Assembly: GCF_030817415.1 (NCBI RefSeq)
Contig: NZ_JAUSZI010000002.1
Coordinates: forward strand, 4,154,001 to 4,218,000
Reading direction: 5' to 3'
From: Streptomyces umbrinus
GTDB lineage: Bacteria; Actinomycetota; Actinomycetes; Streptomycetales; Streptomycetaceae
Length of the DNA: 64,000 nucleotides
The first letter of the stretch is position 1, and every line of letters begins with the position of its first letter. The notes beneath the pieces were generated by a model. It ran no database searches. It was given only the letters and a program-made list of their open reading frames with translations, and had not been told where the DNA came from. Positions 1 to 11,825 of the stretch are shown here, piece after piece. The position numbers were made by a program, and so were the translations under genes.

Positions 1-332
1 CGCTCCCCGCCCCGGTCGAGCTGGCCGCCTACCGCATCGTGCAGGAGTGCCTGACCAACGCCCTCAAGCACGCCTCCCCCGGCCGGGTCACCGTCACCCT
101 CGCCCAGCGCGACCACTCCTTCGACGTGCGGGTGACCAGCCCGTACGGCGGTGCCCGGGACGACGGCCCGCGCGCGCCCGGCTCGGGCGCCGGCCTGATA
201 GGGATGCGCGAGCGGGTCGCCCTGCTGCACGGCACGTTCGAGGCCGGACCGGTCGGGGACCCGGCCTCCGCCGACGGCAAGGCCTGGACCGTACGCGCCA
301 CCCTCCCGATCACCGAAGGAGAAACCGAATGA
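1..332 (+). CDS. chiS: Sensor histidine kinase, C-terminal part (ChiS-like); start lies outside window
   Basis: Only the C-terminal ~109 residues are present, in the frame starting at base 3. The sequence ELAAYRIVQECLTNALKHA is the N-box of a NarX/DesK-type HATPase domain, and GLIGMRERVALLHG is its G-box region. The kinase would autophosphorylate in response to an unknown signal and phosphorylate the regulator encoded next. Its stop codon overlaps that gene's start (ATGA at 329-332), so the two are translationally coupled. The symbol rests on the adjoining chitinase and the remembered S. coelicolor chiS-chiR-chiC arrangement. The sensor domain cannot be seen. Confidence 0.85.
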   Translation, partial: LPAPVELAAYRIVQECLTNALKHASPGRVTVTLAQRDHSFDVRVTSPYGGARDDGPRAPGSGAGLIGMRERVALLHGTFEAGPVGDPASADGKAWTVRATLPITEGETE

Positions 333-970
333 TCCGTGTGCTCGTCGCCGAGGACCAGTCCGCCGTACGCGCCGGTCTCGTCCTCATCCTGCGCAGCGCC
401 CCCGACATCGAGGTGGTCGGCGAGGCCGCGGACGGCGAGCAGGCGGTGGCCCTGGCCCGGGAACTGCGACCCGACCTCGTCCTGATGGACATTCAGATGC
501 CCCGCCTCGACGGTGTTTCCGCCACCCGCCAGGTCGTCGCCGAGCGCCTCGCCGACGTGCTCGTACTGACCACGTTCGACCTGGACGAGTACGTCTTCGG
601 CGCGCTGCGCGCGGGCGCCGCCGGCTTCCTGCTGAAGAACACCGAGGCACGTCAACTCCTCGACGCGGTACGGACGGTGGCGCGGGGTGAGGGTCTGATC
701 GCGCCCGCGGTGACCCGCCGGCTGATCTCCGAGTTCGCGGCGAAGCCCGTACGCGAACCGTCGGCCGATCCGTCCGTCCTCGACTCGCTGACTCGGCGGG
801 AGCGGGAGGTGCTCTCCTGCCTCGGGGAGGGCCTGCCCAACGCGGAGATCGGCGTACGTCTCGACATGGCGGAGGCGACCGTGAAGACGCACGTCAGCCG
901 CCTGCTGGGAAAGCTCGAACTGCGCAGCCGGGTCCAAGCGGCGGTCCTGGCACAGGAGTTGGGCGTGTAG
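329..970 (+). CDS. chiR: LuxR/NarL-type response regulator (ChiR-like)
   Basis: A 213-aa two-domain regulator. The receiver domain spans residues 1-120, with acidic residues E8/D9, phospho-acceptor D54 (VLMDIQMP) and K103. A LuxR-type helix-turn-helix follows at about 153-207 (LTRREREVLSCLGEG then EATVKTHVSRLL). The ATG overlaps the kinase stop. It lies directly upstream of the chitinase on the same strand, and in S. coelicolor the equivalent pair controls chiC, so it probably activates chitinase expression in response to chitin breakdown products. The frame can be extended upstream to base 47, but that stretch is a shadow of the kinase frame and lacks the conserved receiver start. Confidence 0.9.
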   Translation: MIRVLVAEDQSAVRAGLVLILRSAPDIEVVGEAADGEQAVALARELRPDLVLMDIQMPRLDGVSATRQVVAERLADVLVLTTFDLDEYVFGALRAGAAGFLLKNTEARQLLDAVRTVARGEGLIAPAVTRRLISEFAAKPVREPSADPSVLDSLTRREREVLSCLGEGLPNAEIGVRLDMAEATVKTHVSRLLGKLELRSRVQAAVLAQELGV

Positions 971-1042
971 CGGGCGGGACGTTACGAGTCGCGGCGTACA
1001 TCGGCCGGCGCTTGTAACAAGTAGCCGCTCGACACCCCCGCA

Positions 1043-1077
1043 GTGGTCTGGACCTATTGACCTATGGTCCAGACCTT
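1043..1077 (+). promoter_or_regulatory. Two DasR-type operators (dre) / chitinase direct repeats
   Basis: Two near-identical 12-mers, TGGTCTGGACCT (1044-1055) and TGGTCCAGACCT (1065-1076), lie 21 bp apart start to start, about two helical turns, roughly 50-80 bp before the chitinase ATG. They match the direct repeats known in Streptomyces chitinase promoters and the DasR consensus built around TGGTCTAGACCA. This links the gene to N-acetylglucosamine control. Confidence 0.85.
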
Positions 1078-1122
1078 TCTATTGTCCTGCGCACCTCATC
1101 AAACTCCCCATAGGAGACGCGG

Positions 1123-2955
<1,833 letters not shown>

Positions 2956-3008
2956 GGACCGTCAGCACCAACGGATGAGATCAAGCACCATCAAGCGACA
3001 TTGACGCT

Positions 3009-3029
3009 CCCCCAGACTTCGTCCGGGGG
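3009..3029. terminator. GC-rich hairpin after chiC
   Basis: CCCCCAGAC and GTCCGGGGG pair around a TTC loop with one A-C mismatch, about 55 bases after the chitinase stop. A stronger hairpin follows at once, at 3041-3075. Confidence 0.55.
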
Positions 3030-3040
3030 GACCCCCAACC

Positions 3041-3075
3041 AGCGAGTGAACGTGGCTACGCCACGTTCACTCGCT
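3041..3075. terminator. Perfect 16-bp hairpin between convergent genes (bidirectional terminator)
   Basis: A perfect 16-bp inverted repeat (3041-3056 and 3060-3075) with a TAC loop lies between chiC and the convergent DUF2550 gene. It contains the last codons and the stop codon of the DUF2550 gene, so one sequence ends two genes and codes for the C-terminus of one of them. Confidence 0.8.
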
Positions 3076-3508
3076 GTCCGGGCGGGGCTGCTTCAAGCCA
3101 CGCGAGGAAACCGGTCAGCGCGTCCTCGCTCATGGCCAGCTCAAGGCGCGTACCGCGATGGACGCAGGCGAGGATGATCTGGTCGGCGAGCAGCGCCAGC
3201 TCCTCCTCGCCGTCCGGGGTGCGGCGGCCGGCCACTTCGATCGACGAGCGCTCAAGGACACGGCGCGGGCGGGGAGCGTACGAGAAGATGCGGAACCACT
3301 CGATGCGGTCGCCGTTGTAGCGGGCGATGCCGTAGCCCCAGCCTTTGCCGCTGGTGTCGCTCTTCTCCGGGGCGTCCCAGCGGAGACTGCAGTCGAACGT
3401 ACCTCCGGAGCGCTGGATCAGCCGGCGGCGCAGATGGAACACGAAGAGTGCCACCGCCACCAGCACGACTACCAACCCGCACACAGTCAGAGCGAGGACC
3501 ATCGACAC
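3056..3508 (-). CDS. DUF2550 family membrane-anchored protein
   Basis: A 150-aa protein with one N-terminal membrane segment (LALTVCGLVVVLVAVALFVF) and a basic stop-transfer sequence (HLRRRL), then a soluble domain (~36-140) of the actinobacterial DUF2550 family. Its function is unknown. It lies 123 bp downstream of atpC on the same strand, behind the atp terminator, in its usual Streptomyces position. The frame opens with GTG at 3508, only 3 bases after AGGAGG. The in-frame ATG at 3502, 9 bases after the same site, is a better start, so the first two residues may not exist. The C-terminal codons lie inside the shared terminator hairpin. Confidence 0.8.
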   Translation of the reverse strand: MSMVLALTVCGLVVVLVAVALFVFHLRRRLIQRSGGTFDCSLRWDAPEKSDTSGKGWGYGIARYNGDRIEWFRIFSYAPRPRRVLERSSIEVAGRRTPDGEEELALLADQIILACVHRGTRLELAMSEDALTGFLAWLEAAPPGQRVNVA

Positions 3509-3536
3509 CGACCTCCTCGTCTCCTAGGTAACGGAA

Positions 3537-3608
3537 AGGAAAAAAGCACCCGCATCGCCTCAGCCGCGACCCGGTCCGGAGCAAGCTCCGGTCCTGGCCG
3601 CGGCTGAG
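3537..3608 (-). terminator. Intrinsic terminator of the atp operon
   Basis: CTCAGCCGCG (3559-3568) pairs with its complement ending at 3608, with an inner CCGGAG/CTCCGG stem and a CAAG loop. Read on the minus strand, a run of six T follows at about 3540-3545, which is unusual for Streptomyces and typical of an intrinsic terminator. Confidence 0.85.
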
Positions 3609-3631
3609 TCACATCTCGTCGCGCGCTGGTT

Positions 3632-4006
3632 TCAGTGCGTCGACGCCGCTCGCAGACGGACGTCCGCGCGACGCTCGGCGGAGGCGTCGCCCTCCGCCTT
3701 CGCGCGCTCGAGCTCCCGCTCCGCACGCTGGACATCGATCTCGTCCGACAGCTCGGCGATCTCGGCCAGCAGCGACAGCTTGTTGTCCGCGAACGAGATG
3801 AAACCGCCGTGCACCGCGGCGACGACAGTTCCACCATCACTCGTACGGATGGTCACCGGGCCCGACTCCAGCACACCGAGCAGCGGCTGGTGGCCGGGCA
3901 TGACGCCGATGTCGCCGGACGCGGTACGCGCGACGACCAGGGTGGCCTCGCCGGACCAGACACTGCGGTCCGCGGCGACGAGCTCGACGTGCAGCTCAGC
4001 AGCCAA
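3632..4006 (-). CDS. atpC: F1Fo ATP synthase epsilon subunit
   Basis: A 124-aa epsilon subunit of the F1 central stalk, which inhibits and couples rotation. The N-terminal beta-sandwich is clear (LHVELVAADRSVWSGEA, GVMPGHQPLLGVLESG), followed by a short alpha-helical hairpin (ELSDEIDVQRAERELERAKAE). The likely start is TTG at 4006, preceded by GAGGAG 6 bases upstream. It is the last subunit gene of the operon, separated from atpD by about 210 bp that contain a perfect hairpin. The operon's terminator follows its stop codon. Confidence 0.95.
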   Translation of the reverse strand: MAAELHVELVAADRSVWSGEATLVVARTASGDIGVMPGHQPLLGVLESGPVTIRTSDGGTVVAAVHGGFISFADNKLSLLAEIAELSDEIDVQRAERELERAKAEGDASAERRADVRLRAASTH

Positions 4007-4153
4007 GGTGGGCTCCTCGGGTCACCACCCGGCTTTTGCCGCCGGGTGTTGGGTCTAAGTCTAGTAGGGCGCCGAGTACGGAAGTGCCGGGCCCCGCCCC
4101 GCCTCTCGGCCGGGGGTCCGGGGGTTGGCCCCCGGGAGATGCTGCGTGGGCGT

Positions 4154-4188
4154 ACGAAGAGGGGCGGGACGCACCCGCCCCTCTTCGT
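4154..4188. repeat. Perfect 15-bp hairpin between atpD and atpC
   Basis: ACGAAGAGGGGCGGG (4154-4168) and its exact complement (4174-4188) flank a 5-base loop. It lies 28 bases after the atpD stop in the direction of transcription and has no T-run. It could be a partial terminator, a processing site or a 3'-end stabiliser that sets the atpC to atpD ratio. Confidence 0.7.
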
Positions 4189-4216
4189 GAAGCAGTGCTC
4201 GATCAGAAGCGCTGGT

Positions 4217-5654
<1,438 letters not shown>

Positions 5655-6572
5655 TTACCTGTCACTCCCCGCGGTCGCGTCGGCCAGGGCTGCGGTGCCA
5701 CCGACGATCTCGCTGATTTCCTGGGTGATTTCGGCCTGGCGGGCCGCGTTGGCAAGTCGGGAGAGTGAAGTGATCAGGTCTCCCGCGTTGTCGGTCGCCG
5801 ACTTCATCGCGCGGCGGGTGGCCGCGTGCTTGGAGGCGGCCGACTGGAGCAGCGCATTGTAGATACGGCTCTCGACGTACCGGGGCAGAAGGGCGTCGAG
5901 GACGTCCTCCGCCGACGGCTCGAAGTCGTACAGCGGAAGGATCTCGCCCTTGGACGTGGACTCCTCCGCGACCTCTTCGAGGCTGAGCGGCAGCAGTCGG
6001 CTGTCGACCGCCGTCTGCGTCATCATCGAGACGAACTCGGTGTAGACGATGTGGAGTTCGTCCACGCCGCCGTCCGCCGTCTCCTTCTCGATGGCCTCGA
6101 TCAGCGGAACGGCGACCTTCTTGGCGTCCGCGTACGTGGGCTCGTCGGTGAAGCCCGACCACGACTCCGAGACCTTGCGCTCACGGAAGTTGTAGTGGGC
6201 CAGACCGCGGCGGCCGACGATGTACGTGTCGACCTCCTTGCCCTCCGCCTCAAGACGCGCGGTCAGCTGCTCCGCCGCCTTGATGGCGTTGGAGTTGAAC
6301 GCGCCGGCGAGGCCGCGGTCGCTCGACAGGAGCAGCACGGCGGAACGCGTCGGCGCCTCGGCCTCGGTGGTCAGCGGGTGGTGGGTGTTCGAGCCCGTGC
6401 CGACCGCCGTGACCGCCCGGGTGAGCTCGGTCGCGTACGGCGTGGAGGCCGCCACCTTGCGCTGCGCCTTGACGACGCGCGAGGCGGCGATCATCTCCAT
6501 CGCCTTGGTGATCTTCTTGGTCGCGGTGACGGATTTGATGCGACGCTTGTAGACCCGGAGCTGGGCTCCCAT
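5655..6572 (-). CDS. atpG: F1Fo ATP synthase gamma subunit
   Basis: A 305-aa gamma subunit, the rotating shaft of F1. The N-terminal helix [20 protein letters not shown] and the C-terminal helix ([20 protein letters not shown]) form the characteristic antiparallel coiled coil. GGAAGG lies upstream of ATG 6572. Its stop codon directly abuts the atpD start, so translation is probably coupled. Length is slightly above the bacterial average, as usual in actinobacteria. Position is the conserved one, between atpA and atpD. Confidence 0.96.
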   Translation of the reverse strand: MGAQLRVYKRRIKSVTATKKITKAMEMIAASRVVKAQRKVAASTPYATELTRAVTAVGTGSNTHHPLTTEAEAPTRSAVLLLSSDRGLAGAFNSNAIKAAEQLTARLEAEGKEVDTYIVGRRGLAHYNFRERKVSESWSGFTDEPTYADAKKVAVPLIEAIEKETADGGVDELHIVYTEFVSMMTQTAVDSRLLPLSLEEVAEESTSKGEILPLYDFEPSAEDVLDALLPRYVESRIYNALLQSAASKHAATRRAMKSATDNAGDLITSLSRLANAARQAEITQEISEIVGGTAALADATAGSDR

Positions 6573-6592
6573 GAGTCAGGTCCCTTCCGTCG

Positions 6593-8185
6593 TCACTTGC
6601 CCGCAGCGGCAGGGGTGTCCTCGCCGAGCAGCTTGCCGTCCGACGTCTCGAACTGCTTCTTGAAGTCCGCGATCGCGTCGGCGATGGCCTGCAGGGTGTC
6701 GTCCGACATCTTGCCGCCCTCCTTGATGGAGGTCATGAGGCCCTGCTCCTTGCGGTGCAGGTACTCCAGGAGCTCCTTCTCGAAGCGGCGGACGTCGTTC
6801 ACCGGCACCTCGTCCATCTTGCCGGTGGTGCCGGCCCAGATGGAGACGACCTGGTCCTCGGTGGCCATCGGCTGGTACTGAGCCTGCTTGAGCAGCTCGA
6901 CCATCCGCTGACCGCGCTCCAGCTGCGACTTCGACGCGGCGTCCAGGTCGGAACCGAAGGCGGCGAACGCCTCCAGCTCACGGAACTGGGCGAGGTCCAC
7001 GCGCAGTCGGCCGGACACCTGGCGCATCGCCTTGTGCTGCGCGCTGCCACCGACTCGGGAGACGGAGATACCGACGTTCAGCGCGGGGCGCTGACCGGCG
7101 TTGAACAGGTCCGACTCCAGGAAGCACTGGCCGTCGGTGATGGAGATGACGTTGGTCGGGATGAACGCCGAGACGTCGTTGGCCTTCGTCTCGACGATCG
7201 GCAGACCGGTCATCGAGCCCGCGCCCATCTCGTCGGAGAGCTTCGCGCAGCGCTCCAGCAGACGGGAGTGCAGGTAGAAGACATCACCGGGGTAGGCCTC
7301 GCGCCCTGGCGGACGGCGGAGCAGCAGGGACACGGCGCGGTAGGCGTCGGCCTGCTTCGAGAGGTCGTCGAAGATGATGAGGACGTGCTTGCCCTCGTAC
7401 ATCCACTGCTGGCCGATGGCCGAACCGGTGTACGGCGCAAGGTACTTGAAGCCGGCCGGGTCGGACGCCGGGGCGGCGACGATGGTCGTGTACTCCAGCG
7501 CGCCGGCCTCTTCGAGGGCGCCACGCACGGAGGCGATGGTCGAGCCCTTCTGGCCGATGGCGACGTACACGCAGCGGACCTGCTTGTTCGGGTCGCCGGT
7601 GCGCCAGTTGTCGCGCTGGTTGATGATCGTGTCGACGGCCAGGGCGGTCTTGCCGGTCTGGCGGTCACCGATGATCAGCTGACGCTGGCCACGGCCGATC
7701 GGGGTCATCGCGTCGACGGCCTTGTAGCCGGTCTCCATCGGCTCGTGCACCGACTTACGGGCCATGACGCCCGGGGCCTGCAGCTCGAGGGCGCGGCGGC
7801 CGGACGTCTCGATCTCGCCGAGACCGTCGATCGGGGTGCCGAGCGGGTCGACAACGCGGCCGAGGTAGCCCTCGCCGACGGCCACGGACAGGACCTCGCC
7901 GGTACGGGTGACCGGCTGCCCCTCCTCGATGCCGCTGAACTCACCGAGGACGATGGCGCCGATCTCGCGCTCTTCCAGGTTGAGCGCGAGGCCGAGGGTG
8001 CCGTCCTCGAACTTCAGCAGTTCGTTGGCCATGGCCGAGGGAAGGCCCTCGACCTTCGCGATGCCGTCGCCGGCAAGGGTGACCGTACCGACCTCCTCGC
8101 GCGAGGCCGCGTCCGGCTTGTACGACTGGACAAAGTTCTCCAGCGCATCCCGGATCTCCTCCGGCCGGATCGTGAGCTCCGCCAT
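6593..8185 (-). CDS. atpA: F1Fo ATP synthase alpha subunit
   Basis: A 530-aa non-catalytic nucleotide-binding subunit. It begins [19 protein letters not shown], the usual actinobacterial start, and carries the Walker A motif GDRQTGKT and the alpha-subunit signature region [17 protein letters not shown]. The open frame extends to 8482, but those 99 extra codons cover the intergenic gap and part of atpH and are not conserved. GGAG/AGGGA sequences precede ATG 8185. The 139-bp gap to atpH could hold an internal regulatory site, but nothing clear is seen there. Confidence 0.96.
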   Translation of the reverse strand: MAELTIRPEEIRDALENFVQSYKPDAASREEVGTVTLAGDGIAKVEGLPSAMANELLKFEDGTLGLALNLEEREIGAIVLGEFSGIEEGQPVTRTGEVLSVAVGEGYLGRVVDPLGTPIDGLGEIETSGRRALELQAPGVMARKSVHEPMETGYKAVDAMTPIGRGQRQLIIGDRQTGKTALAVDTIINQRDNWRTGDPNKQVRCVYVAIGQKGSTIASVRGALEEAGALEYTTIVAAPASDPAGFKYLAPYTGSAIGQQWMYEGKHVLIIFDDLSKQADAYRAVSLLLRRPPGREAYPGDVFYLHSRLLERCAKLSDEMGAGSMTGLPIVETKANDVSAFIPTNVISITDGQCFLESDLFNAGQRPALNVGISVSRVGGSAQHKAMRQVSGRLRVDLAQFRELEAFAAFGSDLDAASKSQLERGQRMVELLKQAQYQPMATEDQVVSIWAGTTGKMDEVPVNDVRRFEKELLEYLHRKEQGLMTSIKEGGKMSDDTLQAIADAIADFKKQFETSDGKLLGEDTPAAAGK

Positions 8186-8324
8186 CTGGGTTCCCTGCTC
8201 TCCTTGTTGGGCCCGAAGTTTTCTTGGGGGGTCTGGGGTCAGCCCCCAGGAATCCTCTGCACGGCCCAACCAGGGCCGTATTACCGCGTGTAACTGTTTA
8301 CGTACGTGTATTGAGTTGCTGTCG

Positions 8325-9140
8325 CTAGCTCGCCATGCGGCGGCCGACGTCCTCCAGCCGGTCCGCGATGGAGCCGTTGATGACCTCGTCGCCGACCTGC
8401 ACCCGGATCCCGCCGAGGACCTCGGGGTCCACGTCGAGGTTGAGGTGCATCTGGCGGCCGTAGAGCTTCGCGAGGGCGGCACCCAGGCGCTGCTTCTGCG
8501 GGTCGCTCAGCGGAACCGCCGAGGTGACGACGGCGACCATGCGGCTACGACGCTCGGCGGCGAGCTTGGACAGGGACTCGAGTCCCGACTCCAGGCTACG
8601 TCCCCGGGGCGCGGTCACAAGGCGCGTGACCAGACGCTCGGTCGTCGCCCTGGCCCGGCCGCCGAGCAGGCTGCGCAGCAGCTCGCTCTTGGCCGCGGTC
8701 GTGGCGCCGCGGTCGGTCAGTGCGGCACGCAGCCCGGTGTTCGAAGAGACGATCCGGCCGAACCGGAACAGCTCGTCCTCGACCTCGTCAAGCGTGCCCG
8801 CCTGCTGCGCCGCCGTGAGGTCGGCGGTGTCGGCCAGCTCCTCGATGGAGTCGACCAGGTCACGCGAGCGCGACCAGCGGGAGCGCACCAGACCGGCCAC
8901 CAGATCGGCGGTCGTGCCGCCGACCTGGCCGCCGAACAGACGCCCGGCCAGTTCGGCCTTCGCCTCTCCGGCCTGCGCCGGGTCGGTGAGGACCCGACGC
9001 AGTGACACCTCGCGGTCGAGCAGCGCGGTGACGGCGGCCAGCTCGTCGGCGAGCAGCGTCGCGTCCACGGACGTGTTGTCCGTCAGCGCGTCGAGACGCT
9101 CTCGTGCGGCGGCCAGGGCCTCGCGGCTCGCTCCGTTCAT
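8325..9140 (-). CDS. atpH: F1Fo ATP synthase delta subunit
   Basis: A 271-aa delta (OSCP-type) subunit of the peripheral stalk. The first ~90 residues ([19 protein letters not shown]) are the extra N-terminal domain common in actinobacteria. The OSCP core follows, ending in the conserved [21 protein letters not shown] and a C-terminal RLEDVGRRM helix. ATG 9140 overlaps the atpF stop (ATGA), indicating coupled translation of the two stator subunits. It is longer than the ~180-aa E. coli protein. Confidence 0.95.
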   Translation of the reverse strand: MNGASREALAAARERLDALTDNTSVDATLLADELAAVTALLDREVSLRRVLTDPAQAGEAKAELAGRLFGGQVGGTTADLVAGLVRSRWSRSRDLVDSIEELADTADLTAAQQAGTLDEVEDELFRFGRIVSSNTGLRAALTDRGATTAAKSELLRSLLGGRARATTERLVTRLVTAPRGRSLESGLESLSKLAAERRSRMVAVVTSAVPLSDPQKQRLGAALAKLYGRQMHLNLDVDPEVLGGIRVQVGDEVINGSIADRLEDVGRRMAS

Positions 9141-9691
9141 CGCGACGCCTCGGCCTTCGAAGCGGACTCGTCGAGACCGTCGAGGAACCGGTCGATCGTG
9201 CGGCTCTGCCGGGCGTGGTCCTCGAGGGACTCACCGACGAGCTTGCCGGCCAGTTCGGTGGCCAGCTGGCCCACGTCCTGACGCAGCGCCGACGACGCGG
9301 CCTTGCGGTCGGCCGCGATCTGCGAGTGACCGGCGGCGATGATCTCCTCGCGCTGCCGCTGGCCTTCCGCACGCATCTCGGCGATGAGCGTGGCGCCCTG
9401 CTCCTGCGCCTCCTGGCGCAGACGCGCGGCCTCGTGCCGGGCCTCGGCGAGCTGAGCCTTGTACTGCTCCAGCACGCTCTGGGCTTCGGTCTGAGCGGCC
9501 TCGGCCTTCTCGATACCGCCCTCGATGGCCTCGCGACGCTGCTCCAGAACCTTGTTGATGTTCGGAAGAAGCTTCTTGGCGAGAAGCCCGAAGACGATGA
9601 CAAAGGCGATCAGGCCGATGACGAGCTCGGGAATCGGCGGGACGAGAGGGTTCTCCGCCTCCTCGGCCGCCAGAATGAGCAGCTGGCTCAT
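9137..9691 (-). CDS. atpF: F1Fo ATP synthase b subunit
   Basis: A 184-aa b subunit, the membrane-anchored stator stalk. One membrane segment near residues 20-40 (PELVIGLIAFVIVFGLLAKK) is followed by a long charged helix (~45-160) rich in Glu, Ala, Gln and Arg that dimerises as a coiled coil and contacts delta and alpha. AAAGG precedes ATG 9691. It overlaps atpH by four bases. Confidence 0.95.
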   Translation of the reverse strand: MSQLLILAAEEAENPLVPPIPELVIGLIAFVIVFGLLAKKLLPNINKVLEQRREAIEGGIEKAEAAQTEAQSVLEQYKAQLAEARHEAARLRQEAQEQGATLIAEMRAEGQRQREEIIAAGHSQIAADRKAASSALRQDVGQLATELAGKLVGESLEDHARQSRTIDRFLDGLDESASKAEASR

Positions 9692-9733
9692 GTCAGTGCC
9701 TTTCGTCTAGTCGGCTGGTCGTGGATCGTCAGA

Positions 9734-10030
<297 letters not shown>

Positions 10031-10044
10031 TTACAGGGAGTGGC

Positions 10045-10866
10045 TCAGTGGTGCTCGGCGAGCGCGCCCTGAATGTAGGTGCAGGTCAGAAGCACGAAGA
10101 CGTAAGCCTGCAGCGCTTGGATGAAGAGCTCGAAGGCGGTCATCACGATGACCATCACGAACGAGACGCCGGCATAGGCGATCCCGACGCCGTTGAGCAG
10201 GTACCAGCTCGCGATCGTGAAGAGCAGGAGCAGGGTGTGCCCCGCGAACATGTTCGCGAAGAGTCGCACGGCGTGCGTGAACGGCCGGACCAGCAGGTTC
10301 GAGAAGAACTCGATGGTCATGGCCAGCGGCAGCACCGGGCCGAGCGACTTGTCGTAACCCGTGATGTTTTTGAAGGCACCGACGAAACCGTGTCGCTTGA
10401 ACGTCAGCGAAACCCACAGAACGTAGACGATCAGGGCTAGCACCAGCGGGTACGAGATGATCGACGTCACCGGGAACTGGGCGAGCGGAATGATCGACCA
10501 GAGGTTCATCATCCAGACGAAGAAGAACAGCGAGACGATGAGTGGAACGTACTTCTCGCCTTCCTTCTTGCCGATCGTCTCGTAGACGATGCCGCGACGG
10601 ATGAAGTCGTAGCCCGCCTCGGCCACCATCTGCAGCTTCCCCGGGACGACCTGCGGCTTGCGGAAGGCGGCCCAGAAGAAACCGATGATGATGACGGAGC
10701 CGAGCAGCGCCAGCAACATCGTCTTGTTGAAATAGATGCTGCTGTCCGCATCGCCCACCAGGGGCTCGAACATGAACGAGTGCAGGCCGGGAGCCGGGAA
10801 TCCACAGCCGTCGAAGATGTGGCAGTCGGTCTCGAAGGCGAGCACCTGCGTCGGGTCAGCACTCAC
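10045..10866 (-). CDS. atpB: F1Fo ATP synthase a subunit
   Basis: A 273-aa membrane stator subunit that holds the proton channel against the c ring. The conserved arginine is within RPFTHAVRLFANMFAGH. Several membrane helices are visible (MLLALLGSVIIIGFFWAAF, YPLVLALIVYVLWVSL). GTG at 10866, with AAGGAG 7 bases upstream, gives the conserved start (V/M)SADPTQVLAFE. The open frame runs on to 10902, but those 12 codons include the ribosome-binding site itself. Confidence 0.95.
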   Translation of the reverse strand: MSADPTQVLAFETDCHIFDGCGFPAPGLHSFMFEPLVGDADSSIYFNKTMLLALLGSVIIIGFFWAAFRKPQVVPGKLQMVAEAGYDFIRRGIVYETIGKKEGEKYVPLIVSLFFFVWMMNLWSIIPLAQFPVTSIISYPLVLALIVYVLWVSLTFKRHGFVGAFKNITGYDKSLGPVLPLAMTIEFFSNLLVRPFTHAVRLFANMFAGHTLLLLFTIASWYLLNGVGIAYAGVSFVMVIVMTAFELFIQALQAYVFVLLTCTYIQGALAEHH

Positions 10867-11091
10867 CGCGGGCTCCTTCAGCGTGACGCATGGGTACGGC
10901 AACCTCGTTGTGTCGGCGCGGCGAGCAGCCGCGGTTCGGCACTGGACTGGTGTTACGGATGTGGGGGCGGCTGGAGGGCATCGAGCCTCGCGCTGGAGCA
11001 GGCGTCAGCTCATATGCCCGCGCCCGCGATGCCGCAGTTGGCACCGGACGATAGCAGGATCTCCCACCCGCGCTTATCCCGGCCCTACCCC

Positions 11092-11529
11092 TCACGACGA
11101 GTGCCCCGTCTTTTCGGGCTTGTCGCCCTTCGAGGAGTCGGGTTCGACATAGAGGATCTTGGCCTTCATGTGGGCACGCGCCTGGGCGCCGATCCACGCG
11201 AGCGTGGTGGCGACCAGCGTGATCGCGAAAGCCTTGGGGTTGAACAGCGTCGTGTTCTTGAAGGCGGCGACGAAGATGAACAGCAGCAGAATCTGTGCCG
11301 TATAGAGCATCAGACCCATCGCCTGGAAAAGGTGCGGAAGCGATTTGGCGGTGCGCTGCAGGACGTACAGCCCGATGCCCATGAAGAGGATCACGACCAG
11401 CGTCGCGAAGCCCGCCCCGATCGCTCCCTTGCCACCGGCGACCACACCACTGACGACGGCGGCGATCGCGCCGACGGCAGCTGTGGGCACAGCGGCCTGG
11501 AGAAGGATCCGGACGTCATTGGACGGCAT
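11092..11529 (-). CDS. atpI: ATP synthase protein I (AtpI)
   Basis: A 145-aa protein with four predicted membrane helices (VPTAAVGAIAAVVSGVVAGG; IGAGFATLVVILFMGIGLYV; AMGLMLYTAQILLLFIFVAA; AFAITLVATTLAWIGAQ) and a charged C-terminal tail. AtpI proteins help assemble the c ring or sodium/proton-linked ATPases and are not part of the mature complex. It is the first gene of the operon. The 296 bp between it and the next gene upstream should hold the operon promoter. GGAG precedes ATG 11529. Confidence 0.88.
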   Translation of the reverse strand: MPSNDVRILLQAAVPTAAVGAIAAVVSGVVAGGKGAIGAGFATLVVILFMGIGLYVLQRTAKSLPHLFQAMGLMLYTAQILLLFIFVAAFKNTTLFNPKAFAITLVATTLAWIGAQARAHMKAKILYVEPDSSKGDKPEKTGHSS

Positions 11530-11825
11530 GGCGGCAACTCCGCTTGCTCAAGGGGGCAGGTGTCGTCATGGACGAGCGTAGTCCCGGACAGAGAGAGAAC
11601 CTCACCGCCAATGGACCGTCGCACTGCGACCCTTCGGCTCTGTCCCGGGTTCTCGTGAACCGTATCACAAACTATTTGATGAGGTCTTTACCTGGTTGGT
11701 GTGCTCGGCGTCACACATGAGAGTGAAACTGCACGTCTGTGCACTCAGGCGACCAACTTGTCTGGTATTGGGGCGGTTTACGGATGCCGTCGTATCGGTG
11801 GTTCTTGCACGATTCTTACCTCGCG

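Noticed and set aside
4020..4150. A separate promoter for atpC in the atpD-atpC gap
   Set aside because: No convincing -10/-35 pair could be read. Only the hairpin at 4154-4188 is clear.
8186..8482. A 99-codon N-terminal extension of AtpA
   Set aside because: It covers the intergenic gap and the 3' end of atpH. Known AtpA proteins begin at [11 protein letters not shown].
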